Part shown: piece by piece, positions 9,370 to 18,605 of the stretch | How the letters are laid out: each line of letters begins with the position of its first letter | Position numbering within the stretch: position 1 is the first letter of the stretch | Origin: Microvirga sp. ACRRW | GTDB taxonomy: Bacteria; Pseudomonadota; Alphaproteobacteria; Rhizobiales; Beijerinckiaceae | Assembly (NCBI RefSeq): GCF_022346925.1 | Contig: NZ_JAKRNJ010000001.1 | Location: forward strand, 248,001-312,000 | Direction of reading: 5' to 3' | DNA length: 64,000 nucleotides | Position numbers and translations under genes: made by a program | Notes under the pieces: generated by a model | What the model saw: only the letters and a program-made list of their open reading frames with translations | Databases searched by the model: none | What the model was told of the DNA's origin: nothing

Positions 9370-11034
9370 ATGGCTCAAACGGCAACAACTTCCAAAGGAA
9401 TGACCTTCGGCGAAGGGGGCTCCGCCCTTGCTTTCGCCGCCTTGGGCTTCCTGAGCATCATCATCGCGGCGAAGGCCTATACGCCCGAATACGCGTTCCA
9501 CGCTTATCTCTTCGCGGCCGCGAGCGTCGCGTCCGTGTTCGTCATCGTCAACCGCTACTTCGAGCGGCCGGCCGCTCTGCCGCCGCTGACGATCAACGGC
9601 AAGCCCAACTACAACATGGGTCCGGTCAAATTCGCCACCATCGCCTCCGTCGTCTGGGGCATCGCGGGCTTCACCATCGGTCTCCTCATCGCGCTTCAGC
9701 TGGCGTTTCCGGCGCTCAACTTCGACACCTCCTGGCTGTCCTTCGGGCGCATGCGGCCGCTGCACACCTCCGCGGTGATCTTCGCCTTCGGCGGCAACGT
9801 GCTGATCGCCAGTTCCTTCTACGTCGTGCAGCGCACCTGCCGCGCGCGCATGGTCGGCGACATCTCTCCCTGGTTCGTGGTTCTCGGCTACAACTTCTTC
9901 ATCGTGATCGCGGGCACGGGCTATCTGCTCGGCATCACGCAGGGCAAGGAATACGCCGAGCCGGAATGGTATGCTGACCTCTTCCTCACCATCGTGTGGG
10001 TTACGTATTTCCTCGTGTTCCTCGGCACCGTCATGCGCCGCAAGGAATCCCACATCTACGTAGCGAACTGGTTCTATCTCGCCTTCATCCTGACCATCGC
10101 CGTCCTGCATCTGGGCAACAACGCGACGGTTCCCGTCTCGATCTTCTCGCCGAAGAGCTACATCGTGTGGTCTGGCGTGCAGGATGCGCTGGTGCAGTGG
10201 TGGTACGGCCATAACGCGGTCGGCTTCTTCCTCACCGCCGGCTTCCTCGCCATCATGTACTACTTCATCCCGAAGCGGGCCGAGCGGCCGGTCTATTCCT
10301 ACCGCCTCTCCATCATCCACTTCTGGTCCCTGATCTTCATGTATATCTGGGCAGGTCCCCACCACCTGCATTACACCGCGCTTCCCGATTGGGCGCAGAC
10401 TCTCGGCATGGTGTTCTCGGTGATGCTGTGGATGCCCTCCTGGGGCGGCATGATCAACGGCCTCATGACGCTCTCGGGCGCATGGGACAAGCTCCGCACC
10501 GATCCGATCCTGCGCCTCATGGTCGTGTCCGTCGCCTTCTACGGCATGGCCACTTTTGAGGGCCCGCTGATGTCCGTGAAGGCCGTGAACTCCCTCTCGC
10601 ACTACACGGACTGGACCATCGGCCACGTTCACGCCGGCGCGCTCGGCTGGGTCGCCTACATCTCCTTCGGCTGCATCTACTGCCTCGTTCCGTGGCTGTG
10701 GAACAAGAAAGAGCTGTACTCGATGAAGGCCGTCTCCTGGCACTTCTGGATCTCGACCCTCGGCATCGTCTTGTACATCTCCTCGATGTGGGTCGCGGGC
10801 ATCCTGCAGGGCCTCATGTGGCGCGCCTATACCAGCCTCGGCTTCCTTGAGTACTCGTTCATCGAGACTGTGGAAGCGATGCATCCCTTCTACATCATCC
10901 GTGCACTCGGCGGCGCATTCTTCGTGGCCGGCAGCCTGATCATGGCGTGGAACGTCTGGAAGACGATCATCAGCGCCGAGGCTGCCGTGGAAGAAGTCCA
11001 TCCGGCACAACCCGCCCTTGTCGCAGCGGAGTAA
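9370..11034 (+). CDS. ccoN: cbb3-type cytochrome c oxidase subunit I
   Basis: This is the catalytic subunit of the high-affinity terminal oxidase, holding haem b and the haem b3-CuB centre in the inner membrane. The 554-residue protein has about twelve membrane spans. Recognisable blocks include [15 protein letters not shown] (low-spin haem ligand His), [11 protein letters not shown] (CuB and cross-linked Tyr region), [13 protein letters not shown] and [15 protein letters not shown] chose ATG 9370 because [22 protein letters not shown] aligns with FixN N-termini. Starts further upstream (TTG at 9280, ATG at 9313) run into the FixK box or lack a ribosome site. It is first in ccoNOQP. Confidence 0.96.
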   Translation: MAQTATTSKGMTFGEGGSALAFAALGFLSIIIAAKAYTPEYAFHAYLFAAASVASVFVIVNRYFERPAALPPLTINGKPNYNMGPVKFATIASVVWGIAGFTIGLLIALQLAFPALNFDTSWLSFGRMRPLHTSAVIFAFGGNVLIASSFYVVQRTCRARMVGDISPWFVVLGYNFFIVIAGTGYLLGITQGKEYAEPEWYADLFLTIVWVTYFLVFLGTVMRRKESHIYVANWFYLAFILTIAVLHLGNNATVPVSIFSPKSYIVWSGVQDALVQWWYGHNAVGFFLTAGFLAIMYYFIPKRAERPVYSYRLSIIHFWSLIFMYIWAGPHHLHYTALPDWAQTLGMVFSVMLWMPSWGGMINGLMTLSGAWDKLRTDPILRLMVVSVAFYGMATFEGPLMSVKAVNSLSHYTDWTIGHVHAGALGWVAYISFGCIYCLVPWLWNKKELYSMKAVSWHFWISTLGIVLYISSMWVAGILQGLMWRAYTSLGFLEYSFIETVEAMHPFYIIRALGGAFFVAGSLIMAWNVWKTIISAEAAVEEVHPAQPALVAAE

Positions 11035-11045
11035 AGGAACCGATC

Positions 11046-11780
11046 ATGTCTTTCTGGTCCCGTCATAAGATCTTCGAGACCAACTCGATCATCCTCGTCA
11101 TCGGCGTGCTGTTCGTGATTGCGATCGGCGGCCTCGTGGAGATCGTGCCTCTCTTCTATCTGAAGAGCACGATCGAGAAGGCGGAAGGGATACGTCCCTA
11201 CACGCCCCTCGAGCTCGCAGGCCGCAACATCTATGTGCGTGAAGGCTGCTACAACTGCCACAGCCAGATGATCCGCCCGCTGCGCGACGAGGTGGAGCGT
11301 TACGGTCACTACTCTCTCGCAGCCGAGAGCATGTATGACCGTCCGTTCCAGTGGGGTTCCAAGCGCACAGGCCCGGACCTTGCCCGCGTCGGCAACAAGT
11401 ATTCCGACGATTGGCACCGCGATCACCTGAACGATCCCCGCGCCGTCGTGCCCGGCTCGATCATGCCGAGCTATCCTTGGCTCGAAAAGAACGAACTCGA
11501 CATGTCCTCCGTCTCCGAGGACATGAAGATCCAGGCGATGCTCGGCGTTCCTTACACCGAGGACATGCTGAAATTCGCGATAAGCGATGTTCGCATCCAG
11601 GCCAATGCCGACGATCCGAACGCTGTCGATCTCGCCAAGCGCTACCCGAACGCCCAGTCGCGCAGCTTCGACGGCAATCCGCAGAAGGTCACCGAAGCGG
11701 ATGCATTGATCGCCTATCTGCAAATGCTCGGCACGCAGGTGGACTTCAAGCTCTACGACAACAAAGCCAACGTGCGCTGA
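11046..11780 (+). CDS. ccoO: cbb3 oxidase subunit II, monohaem cytochrome c
   Basis: This 244-residue membrane-anchored cytochrome passes electrons to CcoN. One N-terminal transmembrane helix (about 15-38, beginning [16 protein letters not shown]) precedes the periplasmic domain with the single CYNCH haem site (about residue 70) followed by [18 protein letters not shown], a CcoO signature. The axial Met is probably in the [11 protein letters not shown] stretch. The ATG follows the ccoN stop by eleven bases with AAAGGAA before it. Confidence 0.96.
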   Translation: MSFWSRHKIFETNSIILVIGVLFVIAIGGLVEIVPLFYLKSTIEKAEGIRPYTPLELAGRNIYVREGCYNCHSQMIRPLRDEVERYGHYSLAAESMYDRPFQWGSKRTGPDLARVGNKYSDDWHRDHLNDPRAVVPGSIMPSYPWLEKNELDMSSVSEDMKIQAMLGVPYTEDMLKFAISDVRIQANADDPNAVDLAKRYPNAQSRSFDGNPQKVTEADALIAYLQMLGTQVDFKLYDNKANVR

Positions 11781-11784
11781 GGAC

Positions 11785-11946
11785 ATGGACATGCCAGCCG
11801 CATACAAATTCTTCGCTGAATTCGCTCAGACCTGGGGGTTGCTCTACTTCGTAGGCGTCTTCCTGATTGTTCTGATCTATGCCCTCGCACCCTCGCGGAA
11901 GGAGCGCTTCGACGCAGCCGCCCGCATGCCTCTCCAGGAGGATTGA
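11785..11946 (+). CDS. ccoQ: cbb3 oxidase small subunit IV (CcoQ/FixQ)
   Basis: This 53-residue protein has one membrane helix (GLLYFVGVFLIVLIYALAPS) followed by a basic cytoplasmic tail. Size, topology and position between ccoO and ccoP identify it. CcoQ stabilises the oxidase complex. The ATG lies four bases after the ccoO stop, and a second in-frame ATG two codons later is an alternative start. Confidence 0.92.
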   Translation: MDMPAAYKFFAEFAQTWGLLYFVGVFLIVLIYALAPSRKERFDAAARMPLQED

Positions 11947-11950
11947 TTCT

Positions 11951-12835
11951 ATGGCCCACGACAAGCATGAAAAGGTCGATGCCGTCACCGGCGTGGCCAC
12001 GACCGGCCATAGCTGGGACGACATCGAAGAGCTCAACAATCCGCTGCCGCGCTGGTGGCTGTGGACCTTCTATCTCTGCATCGTGTGGGCGATTGCCTAT
12101 TGCATCGCCTATCCGGCCTGGCCGCTGGTATCGTCCTACACCAAAGGCGCTTTCGGCTGGCACTCCCGCGAAGCGGTGGAGGTCGAGCTCACGGCCCTGA
12201 AGGATCAGCGCTCGGGCATGACGGCGAAACTCGCTGCAAGCTCTCTCGAAGAGATCAAGCAGGATCCCGAGATGTTCGCCTTCGCCCGCGCTCAGGGCAA
12301 GGCTTCCTTCGGCGACAACTGCGCCCCCTGCCACGGTGCGGGCGGCGGTGGCGCCAAGGGCTATCCGAACCTGAACGACGACGATTGGCTGTGGGGCGGC
12401 TCGCTGGAGCAGGTCCATAAGACAATCCAGTTCGGTGCCCGCTCCACCAGCGACCAGGGTCATTCCGGCAGCATGCCTGCCTTCGGACGCGACGGAATGC
12501 TCAAGCGCGAAGAGGTCTCGCAGGTGGCGGATTACGTGCGCTCCCTGTCGGGCCTGTCCACGGAGAAAGGTATCGACCTCGCAGCCGGCGCCAAGGTCTT
12601 CGCCGACAACTGCGCGGCCTGCCACGGTGACAAGGGCCAGGGCATGCAGGAGCTGGGCGCGCCGAACCTGTCGGATAAAATCTGGCTGTTCGGTTCCGAC
12701 AAGGCAGCCATCATCGAGGGCCTCAACAATGGCCGTGGCGGCGTGATGCCCGCCTGGCATGGACGTCTCGACGACACGACCATCAAGGCGCTGACGCTCT
12801 ACGTCCATTCCCTGGGCGGTGACCAGAACCGCTAA
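11951..12835 (+). CDS. ccoP: cbb3 oxidase subunit III, dihaem cytochrome c
   Basis: CcoP is the 294-residue entry point for electrons from soluble cytochrome c. The N-terminus (WDDIEELNNPLPRWWLWTFY) is the standard CcoP opening, leading into one membrane helix. Two periplasmic cytochrome c domains follow, each with one haem site: CAPCH (about residue 126) and CAACH (about 221). The start at 11951 lies four bases after the ccoQ stop and is preceded by AGGAGG inside ccoQ. Confidence 0.96.
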   Translation: MAHDKHEKVDAVTGVATTGHSWDDIEELNNPLPRWWLWTFYLCIVWAIAYCIAYPAWPLVSSYTKGAFGWHSREAVEVELTALKDQRSGMTAKLAASSLEEIKQDPEMFAFARAQGKASFGDNCAPCHGAGGGGAKGYPNLNDDDWLWGGSLEQVHKTIQFGARSTSDQGHSGSMPAFGRDGMLKREEVSQVADYVRSLSGLSTEKGIDLAAGAKVFADNCAACHGDKGQGMQELGAPNLSDKIWLFGSDKAAIIEGLNNGRGGVMPAWHGRLDDTTIKALTLYVHSLGGDQNR

Positions 12836-12891
12836 GCTGCAGCCCATACGTATTTCTACTGGCGGCTGGAGGACCTCCTCCGGCCGCTTGC

Positions 12892-12905
12892 TTGACCCAA
12901 ATCAA
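12892..12905. promoter_or_regulatory. FixK/FNR box upstream of ccoG
   Basis: TTGACCCAAATCAA matches the FixK/FNR consensus with one change, in the 132-base gap between ccoP and ccoG. It marks ccoGHIS as a separate transcription unit under the same regulator. Confidence 0.85.
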
Positions 12906-12967
12906 GGCATCGCCTCGGTCCGTATTCTATCCAGGTCTCTCTTGACCGAGAACCTGCGACGGATTCG

Positions 12968-14428
12968 ATGGCTGACGCTCCAGTTTCCCCCTCCCTTGCG
13001 ACGGCAGAGGCCGAAGACGCCCCGCTCTATGCCCCTCGCAAGCAGATCTATCCGCAGGCCGTGAAAGGCCGCCTCCGCACGATCAAATGGGTCGTGCTGG
13101 CCGTCACCCTCGGCATCTACTATCTCCTGCCCTTCATCCGCTGGGACCGTGGCCCCAACGCTCCCGACCAGGCAATCCTGGTCGACCTCGCGAACGGCCG
13201 CTTCTACTTCTTCTTCATCGAGATCTGGCCGCAGGAGGTCTATTACTTCACCGGCCTCCTGGTGCTGGCCGCTCTCGCGCTTTTCCTCATGAACGCGGTC
13301 GCAGGCCGCGTCTGGTGCGGCTATCTCTGCCCGCAGACGGTCTGGACCGACCTCTTCTACGCCGTCGAGCGTTGGATCGAAGGCGACCGCCGTGAGCGCA
13401 TGCGCCACGACAAGGAGAAGCTCACCTTCAAGGTCGCCGCTCAGAAAAGCCTGAAGCATTTCATCTGGCTGATGATCGCCTGGTGGACCGGCGGTGCTTG
13501 GGTTCTCTACTTCGCCGACGCGCCGACACTCGTCTATGAGCTCGCCACGTTCCAGGCGCCGATGCTCGCCTATATCTGGATCGGCATTCTCACCTTCACC
13601 ACCTACACGCTCGCAGGCTTCATGCGCGAGCAGGTCTGCACCTACATGTGCCCCTGGCCGCGCATTCAGGCCGCGCTGACCGACGAATACGCTCTCAACG
13701 TCACTTATCGCTATGACCGCGGCGAGCCGCGCGGCTCGATGAAGAAGAACGAGACCTTGAAGCTTCAAGGTTTGCCTGCGGGCGACTGCATCGACTGCAA
13801 CCAATGCGTCAATGTCTGCCCGACGGGCGTCGATATCCGCAAAGGCCTGCAGCTCGACTGCATCCAGTGCGGCCTGTGCATCGACGCATGCAATGTGGTG
13901 ATGGAGAAGATCGATCGCCCTCTGAACCTGATCGCCTACGACACCGACATGAACGTGAAGGCCCGCATGGAGGGCCGTCCCGAAGTGCGCAAGATCGTGC
14001 GTCCGCGCACCATCTTCTACGCCGGTATCATTGCCATCGTCGGCGCGGTCATGATCGGCTCACTCGCCATGCGTCAGACGATCTACCTGAGCGTCATGCA
14101 CGACCGGAACCCGCTTTTCGTTCGTCTCTCCGACGGCTCGATCCGCAACGGGTTTACCATCCGTGTGGCCAACAAGAACCTGGACGAGCGCAGCTATGTC
14201 CTCACCGTGGACGGGCTTTCCGGCGCGAAGCTCGACATCGTGGGCGGGGAAATCGACCAGCAAGGCCGGGCCGTCGTCAAGGTCGGCCCCGACCAGACCC
14301 TGGAAGCGCGCGTGCTCGTGAGCTCCCATGGAGCCAATGTTCCCGCATCGACCGACATTCACTTCACGCTCACCGACATCGCCAACGGCGATGCTACGCG
14401 GATGAGCGACTACTTCAAGGCGCCTTAG
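12968..14428 (+). CDS. ccoG: cbb3 oxidase assembly ferredoxin protein CcoG/FixG
   Basis: This 486-residue membrane iron-sulfur protein is thought to reduce Cu(II) for oxidase assembly. About five membrane spans occur in the first two thirds, with WCGYLCPQTVWTDLF as the family motif. Two 4Fe-4S sites follow, CIDCNQCVNVCP and CIQCGLCIDAC (about 276-312). One membrane helix and a C-terminal periplasmic Ig-like domain (about 375-480) end the protein. It is first gene of ccoGHIS. Confidence 0.95.
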   Translation: MADAPVSPSLATAEAEDAPLYAPRKQIYPQAVKGRLRTIKWVVLAVTLGIYYLLPFIRWDRGPNAPDQAILVDLANGRFYFFFIEIWPQEVYYFTGLLVLAALALFLMNAVAGRVWCGYLCPQTVWTDLFYAVERWIEGDRRERMRHDKEKLTFKVAAQKSLKHFIWLMIAWWTGGAWVLYFADAPTLVYELATFQAPMLAYIWIGILTFTTYTLAGFMREQVCTYMCPWPRIQAALTDEYALNVTYRYDRGEPRGSMKKNETLKLQGLPAGDCIDCNQCVNVCPTGVDIRKGLQLDCIQCGLCIDACNVVMEKIDRPLNLIAYDTDMNVKARMEGRPEVRKIVRPRTIFYAGIIAIVGAVMIGSLAMRQTIYLSVMHDRNPLFVRLSDGSIRNGFTIRVANKNLDERSYVLTVDGLSGAKLDIVGGEIDQQGRAVVKVGPDQTLEARVLVSSHGANVPASTDIHFTLTDIANGDATRMSDYFKAP

Positions 14429-14435
14429 GAGGATC

Positions 14436-14936
14436 ATGCCCATGTCCACGACAACTGCCGGACGCCCTCCCCGCGTCATTACAGGACGGACTGTCCTCAT
14501 CTATTTCATCTCTTTCTTCGGCGTCATCTTCGCCATGAATTTCGTGATGATCCGCTTTGCCGTCTCGAGCTTCAGCGGCGTCGAGACGGAAAGCTCCTAC
14601 AAGGCAGGGCTGACGTTCAAGAACGATGTGGCGGCAGCCCATGCGCAGGATGCCCTTCACTGGTCCGTAGAAGCGAATGTTCAGCGCGGCGAGAGCAGCA
14701 GCATCCTCATCACGGCTCGCGACGCCAAGGCTCTGGCCGTCTCCGGCCTGACGGCGCAGGTCAGGCTCGGTCACCCCACGGATAAGCGTAACGACGTCAC
14801 GGTCGATTTCGTGGAGACCTCCACCGGTCAGTTCCGCAGCCTTACCCCGTTACCCGAAGGCCGCTGGGATCTCGTGATCGACCTGAAGCGCGGAGACGAT
14901 GTCGTTTTCCGCTCCAAGAGCCGCATCGCGCTCTAG
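14436..14936 (+). CDS. ccoH: cbb3 oxidase assembly protein FixH/CcoH
   Basis: This 166-residue protein has one N-terminal membrane helix (VLIYFISFFGVIFAMNFVMI) and a periplasmic beta-rich domain. FixH family members bind the assembling oxidase. AGGAGG overlaps the ccoG stop region and serves ATG 14436; a second ATG follows two codons on. The family is poorly conserved, so the call rests on topology, the ETESSYKAGL-like segment and position between ccoG and ccoI. Confidence 0.9.
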   Translation: MPMSTTTAGRPPRVITGRTVLIYFISFFGVIFAMNFVMIRFAVSSFSGVETESSYKAGLTFKNDVAAAHAQDALHWSVEANVQRGESSSILITARDAKALAVSGLTAQVRLGHPTDKRNDVTVDFVETSTGQFRSLTPLPEGRWDLVIDLKRGDDVVFRSKSRIAL

Positions 14937-14953
14937 AGGAGAGAGATCAGATC

Positions 14954-17203
14954 ATGTCAGAGGCCCTCGATCTCTCGATCTTCGTCAAGCGTCAGGACGA
15001 TGGAACGGCGCATCTCGACCTTGCCATCGAGGGCATCGATTGCGCTGCCTGCATCGACGAGATCGAGGGCGGATTGTGCCGCTTGCCCGGCATAGTCGAC
15101 GCCCGCCTCAACTACACAACCCACCGCCTGTCCGTGCAATGGCAGGACGGCGCCATCGTGCCTTCGGCCATTGTCGATGAACTGCGGGGCTTAGGCTATC
15201 GCGCCCATCCCTATCAATCGCGCCTCGTCGAGGAGGAAGAGACGCGCCGCTCCCAATGGCTGTTGAGATGCCTCGCGGTGGCAGGCTTCGCCTCCATGAA
15301 CATCATGCTGCTCGCGGTCTCCGTCTGGTCGGGCAACGTGACGGACATCACGCCCGAGACGCGCGACTTCTTCCATTGGCTTGCCGCCTTCATCGCCCTT
15401 CCCGCCGTGGCCTATGCGGGACAACCTTTCTTCCGCAGCGCCATCAGCGCCCTTAAAGCCAAGCGCACCAACATGGACGTGCCGATCTCCATCGGCATCA
15501 TGCTGGCCCTGATCATGTCGGTGGTGGAAACCATCAATCATGCGGAGAATACCTATTTCGACTCCGTCGTGATGCTTCTCTTCTTCCTGCTCTGTGGCCG
15601 TTACCTCGATCAGGCCATGCGCCGCCGCACCCGCGCCGTGGCGGGCAATCTTGCAGCCCTCAAGGCCGAGGTCGCGCACCGCATCGACGATAGCGGCGAG
15701 ACGATTCTTGTTCCGACAGCGGCCCTCAATCCCGGCGACCGAGTTCTCGTGCGCCCTGGCGAGCGCATCGCCGTCGATGGCGTCGTGATCGCGGGCCATT
15801 CCGAACTCGACGAGAGTCTCGTCACCGGCGAAACCGTGCGACGCTCCGCGCTTGCAGGCGATGCCGTCTATGCCGGCAGCATGAACTATGAAGGCACGCT
15901 CACTCTCCAGGTGACGGCTGCGGGCAAAGGCACGCTGCTCGACGAGGTGGAGCGGCTTCTCGAGAATGCAGCTGCCGCTAAATCCCGTTATGTGCAGCTC
16001 GCTGATAAAGTGGCCCGGGCTTATGCTCCTGTCGTGCATCTCACCGCAGCTCTGACCGCGATCCTCTGGGTCGTTATGGGTTCCTCGGTGCATGATGCCA
16101 TCATCACGGCGGTCGCGGTTCTCATCATCACCTGCCCCTGCGCCCTGGCGCTGGCCGTTCCCGTCGTTCAGGTCGTGGCGTCGGGTGCGCTCTTCCGCTC
16201 CAATGTCTTCCTCAATTCCGGCGACGCGCTGGAGCGCTTGGCCTCCGTGGACACCATCGTGTTCGACAAGACCGGCACGCTGACCCTTCCTGAAATGCGT
16301 GTCGCCAATGCGGAGGCTGTCCGCCCGGATCTGCTTGAGGCTGCAGCACGACTGGCTCTCTCGAGCCATCATCCGCTTGCAAGCGCTGTCGCGCAGGAAG
16401 CAAAGGAGCACCGTCCTTACGAGGAAGCTACGGAAGAAGTGGGTCAGGGCGTCAAGGCCGTCGTGCATGGCGTGGAGATGCGCCTGGGCAGCCCGAGTTT
16501 CTGTGGCGCGGCCGATCTCGCGACTGACGCTGTCGGCAACGACGCAAGCGTCTCCGTGATCGCCTTCGCGCGCGGCCATGAGCGCGCCGTTCTGCTCGTG
16601 CGCCAAGCCTTGCGCCCCGATGCTGCGACGACCGTCAAAGCGCTGCGGGATCTCGGCATCGACTGCCGCATCCTGTCGGGCGACCGCTCTGAAGCCGTTT
16701 CTCCGATTGCCGCAAGCCTCGGCATCCGCGAATGGCGCGGCGGCGCGAAGCCCGCCGAGAAGATCGCCGCCATCGAGGCGCTCAAGGCCGAAGGCCGGAA
16801 GGTGCTCATGGTCGGCGACGGTCTCAACGATGCGCCGGCCCTTGCGACGGCCGATGTGTCCATCTCGCCGATCACGGCCGCCGACATCACGCAGGCACAG
16901 GCCGACGCGGTCTTCCTTGGCGACAAGCTCTCGCCCGTTCTCGATGCCCTCGCCATTGCGCGGCGCGCCCGCGCGCTGATGCGGCAGAACCTGATGATCG
17001 CGCTGGTCTACAACCTGATCGCGGTTCCGCTCGCCTTCCTCGGCTATGTCACGCCCCTGGTTGCAGCGCTTGCCATGTCCGGATCGTCGAGCCTGGTGAC
17101 GTTGAACGCGCTTCGTGCACGGAGCACGAAGACGAAGACCTTGTCCGAGGCTTCTTCGACCGACCATGCAACACCGGCTGTTCCAGTTATGCAGGGAGTC
17201 TGA
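14954..17203 (+). CDS. ccoI: Copper-transporting P-type ATPase CcoI/FixI
   Basis: This 749-residue P1B ATPase exports copper from the cytosol for metallation of the oxidase CuB site. An N-terminal heavy-metal domain carries GIDCAAC (about residue 25). Eight predicted membrane helices include the metal-binding CPC motif in ITCPCALALAVP. The phosphorylation site is DKTGTLT (about 438) and the hinge is GDGLNDAPAL (about 622). CcoI pumps are slower, assembly-dedicated relatives of CopA. Next in the operon is ccoS, three bases downstream. Confidence 0.95.
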   Translation: MSEALDLSIFVKRQDDGTAHLDLAIEGIDCAACIDEIEGGLCRLPGIVDARLNYTTHRLSVQWQDGAIVPSAIVDELRGLGYRAHPYQSRLVEEEETRRSQWLLRCLAVAGFASMNIMLLAVSVWSGNVTDITPETRDFFHWLAAFIALPAVAYAGQPFFRSAISALKAKRTNMDVPISIGIMLALIMSVVETINHAENTYFDSVVMLLFFLLCGRYLDQAMRRRTRAVAGNLAALKAEVAHRIDDSGETILVPTAALNPGDRVLVRPGERIAVDGVVIAGHSELDESLVTGETVRRSALAGDAVYAGSMNYEGTLTLQVTAAGKGTLLDEVERLLENAAAAKSRYVQLADKVARAYAPVVHLTAALTAILWVVMGSSVHDAIITAVAVLIITCPCALALAVPVVQVVASGALFRSNVFLNSGDALERLASVDTIVFDKTGTLTLPEMRVANAEAVRPDLLEAAARLALSSHHPLASAVAQEAKEHRPYEEATEEVGQGVKAVVHGVEMRLGSPSFCGAADLATDAVGNDASVSVIAFARGHERAVLLVRQALRPDAATTVKALRDLGIDCRILSGDRSEAVSPIAASLGIREWRGGAKPAEKIAAIEALKAEGRKVLMVGDGLNDAPALATADVSISPITAADITQAQADAVFLGDKLSPVLDALAIARRARALMRQNLMIALVYNLIAVPLAFLGYVTPLVAALAMSGSSSLVTLNALRARSTKTKTLSEASSTDHATPAVPVMQGV

Positions 17204-17206
17204 TTC

Positions 17207-17353
17207 ATGGAAGTCCTGATCTACCTCGTGCCGGTTGCCCTGCTCCTGGGTCTCACCGGTCTTGCCGCCTTCCTGTGGTCGCTGAAGAACGGTCAGTATG
17301 ACGATGTGGAGGGTGCAGCCCTGCGCGTTCTGAGAGACGACGACCTCAAATGA
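17207..17353 (+). CDS. ccoS: cbb3 oxidase maturation protein CcoS/FixS
   Basis: This 48-residue protein consists of one membrane helix (VLIYLVPVALLLGLTGLAAF) followed by the family signature WSLKNGQYDDVEGAALR. CcoS is required for cofactor insertion into CcoN. Its last codons overlap the start of the next gene by four bases (ATGA), implying translational coupling to the transporter. Confidence 0.93.
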   Translation: MEVLIYLVPVALLLGLTGLAAFLWSLKNGQYDDVEGAALRVLRDDDLK

Positions 17354-18465
17354 ATGCCTCTTCCACCATGCCACGGGCAGGACGGCTCGACTGTCTCTGC
17401 GAACCGATAGAATCTGCCGGAGATCTACCGGATCGTGGCGGCACCGCGCTGCTCGCCGTCGCGTTCGCCCTGTCCGTGCTCTCGCAGGTTCTCACCCTCA
17501 CCATTCTCCCTCTCGCGGGCTTGTCCCTCGCTCCGAGCGGAACCTGGGCCACCCTGCCCTATGCCGCCTTCTATGCCGGAGCGGCGCTCGCCAGCCTGCC
17601 GGCCTCCCTGTTGCTCGATGCCTTCGGGCGCCGGGCCGCCTTCTCGCTCGGCGCGAGCCTGGGCGTTGCCGGTGGCCTGATGACGGCCTGGGCCCTGTTG
17701 CAATGGCAGTTCACAGGCCTTGTTCTGGGCGCTTTCTGGCTCGGCATCGCCAGCGGCTTCAGCCTGTTCTACCGCCATGCGGCAGCCCCTCTAGGAGCTA
17801 AGGGAAAAGGCTCCATCCTTGTGGTTTTTGGCGCCGCCACCCTCGCAGGCCTCCTGGCTCCGACCGTGGCGAACATGGCCGAGGGCCTTGCTGTTCCTCA
17901 CACCCTGGTCGGCATGGCGGCGGCGGCGGCACTCGCGCATGTCGGATCGCTCCTTGCCACGGCGGCTTTGCCCTATCAACGCATGCGCCGGAAGCCCGAT
18001 GAGGCGAAGCCCCTAATGGAATGGCGTCGCATTCTCTGGCCCAGCCTCATCGGCGCTTTGGGCTGGTTCTCCATGACGGCTCTCATGGGCGCAACGCCTA
18101 TTGCGATGGTCGGCTGCGGCCTTGGCGAGGCCGTCTCAGGAACCATTGCCTGGCATGTGATTGCCATGTATGCGCCGTCGCTGGTCCTTGCCGGTCTTCC
18201 TCAACCATTTCGCCCGACTTGGATTGCTTTTGGAGGCTGCGCTCTCCTTATGACAGCGGCGCTGGCCTTTCTTGCGGCCACAAGCATCGCCGCTTTTACC
18301 CTCTCGACCGCCCTTCTCGGCATAGGCTGGTCGCTAGTCACGATGGGAACCACCCTTTGGGTTCATGAGAAGGGCGAGCCGTCCCGCTGGCTTCTCGGCC
18401 TTCACGACGGAATACTCCTCGGCTCCGCCCTTCTTGGGGCTCTGGCAGCAGGGATCATGCAGTGA
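17350..18465 (+). CDS. MFS transporter, probable CcoA-like copper importer
   Basis: This 371-residue protein has about twelve hydrophobic helices and the short-loop layout of the major facilitator superfamily. Two motifs known to be essential in Rhodobacter CcoA, MxxxM and HxxxM, are present in consecutive helices: Met242/Met246 (MTALM) and His269/Met273 (HVIAM). Their spacing is almost the same as in CcoA. Its ATG overlaps the ccoS stop, so it belongs to the assembly operon. I infer that it imports copper to supply CcoI and the CuB site. A transporter for another substrate remains possible because MFS function is hard to read from sequence. Confidence 0.72.
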   Translation: MNASSTMPRAGRLDCLCEPIESAGDLPDRGGTALLAVAFALSVLSQVLTLTILPLAGLSLAPSGTWATLPYAAFYAGAALASLPASLLLDAFGRRAAFSLGASLGVAGGLMTAWALLQWQFTGLVLGAFWLGIASGFSLFYRHAAAPLGAKGKGSILVVFGAATLAGLLAPTVANMAEGLAVPHTLVGMAAAAALAHVGSLLATAALPYQRMRRKPDEAKPLMEWRRILWPSLIGALGWFSMTALMGATPIAMVGCGLGEAVSGTIAWHVIAMYAPSLVLAGLPQPFRPTWIAFGGCALLMTAALAFLAATSIAAFTLSTALLGIGWSLVTMGTTLWVHEKGEPSRWLLGLHDGILLGSALLGALAAGIMQ

Positions 18466-18605
18466 ATGCAGCTCTGCTGCGGGGGCCAAGACACCTGTAT
18501 CAAAGCCCCTTATGCCTGTGCTAGGAACGTCATAGGAATGGTGGCCGTTCTCCCGAGACCGGTTCCGGTCGATGACCGGAGATCCTTCCTGGACTGGAGT
18601 TTGTT

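Noticed and set aside
9310..11010. A 566-codon open frame opposite ccoN
   Set aside because: Antisense shadow with low-complexity charged composition; ccoN is certain.
15191..17374. A 727-codon open frame on the minus strand opposite ccoI
   Set aside because: Antisense shadow caused by GC-rich third positions; the composition is His/Arg/Gln-rich and no family is recognisable, while the plus strand encodes a clear copper ATPase.
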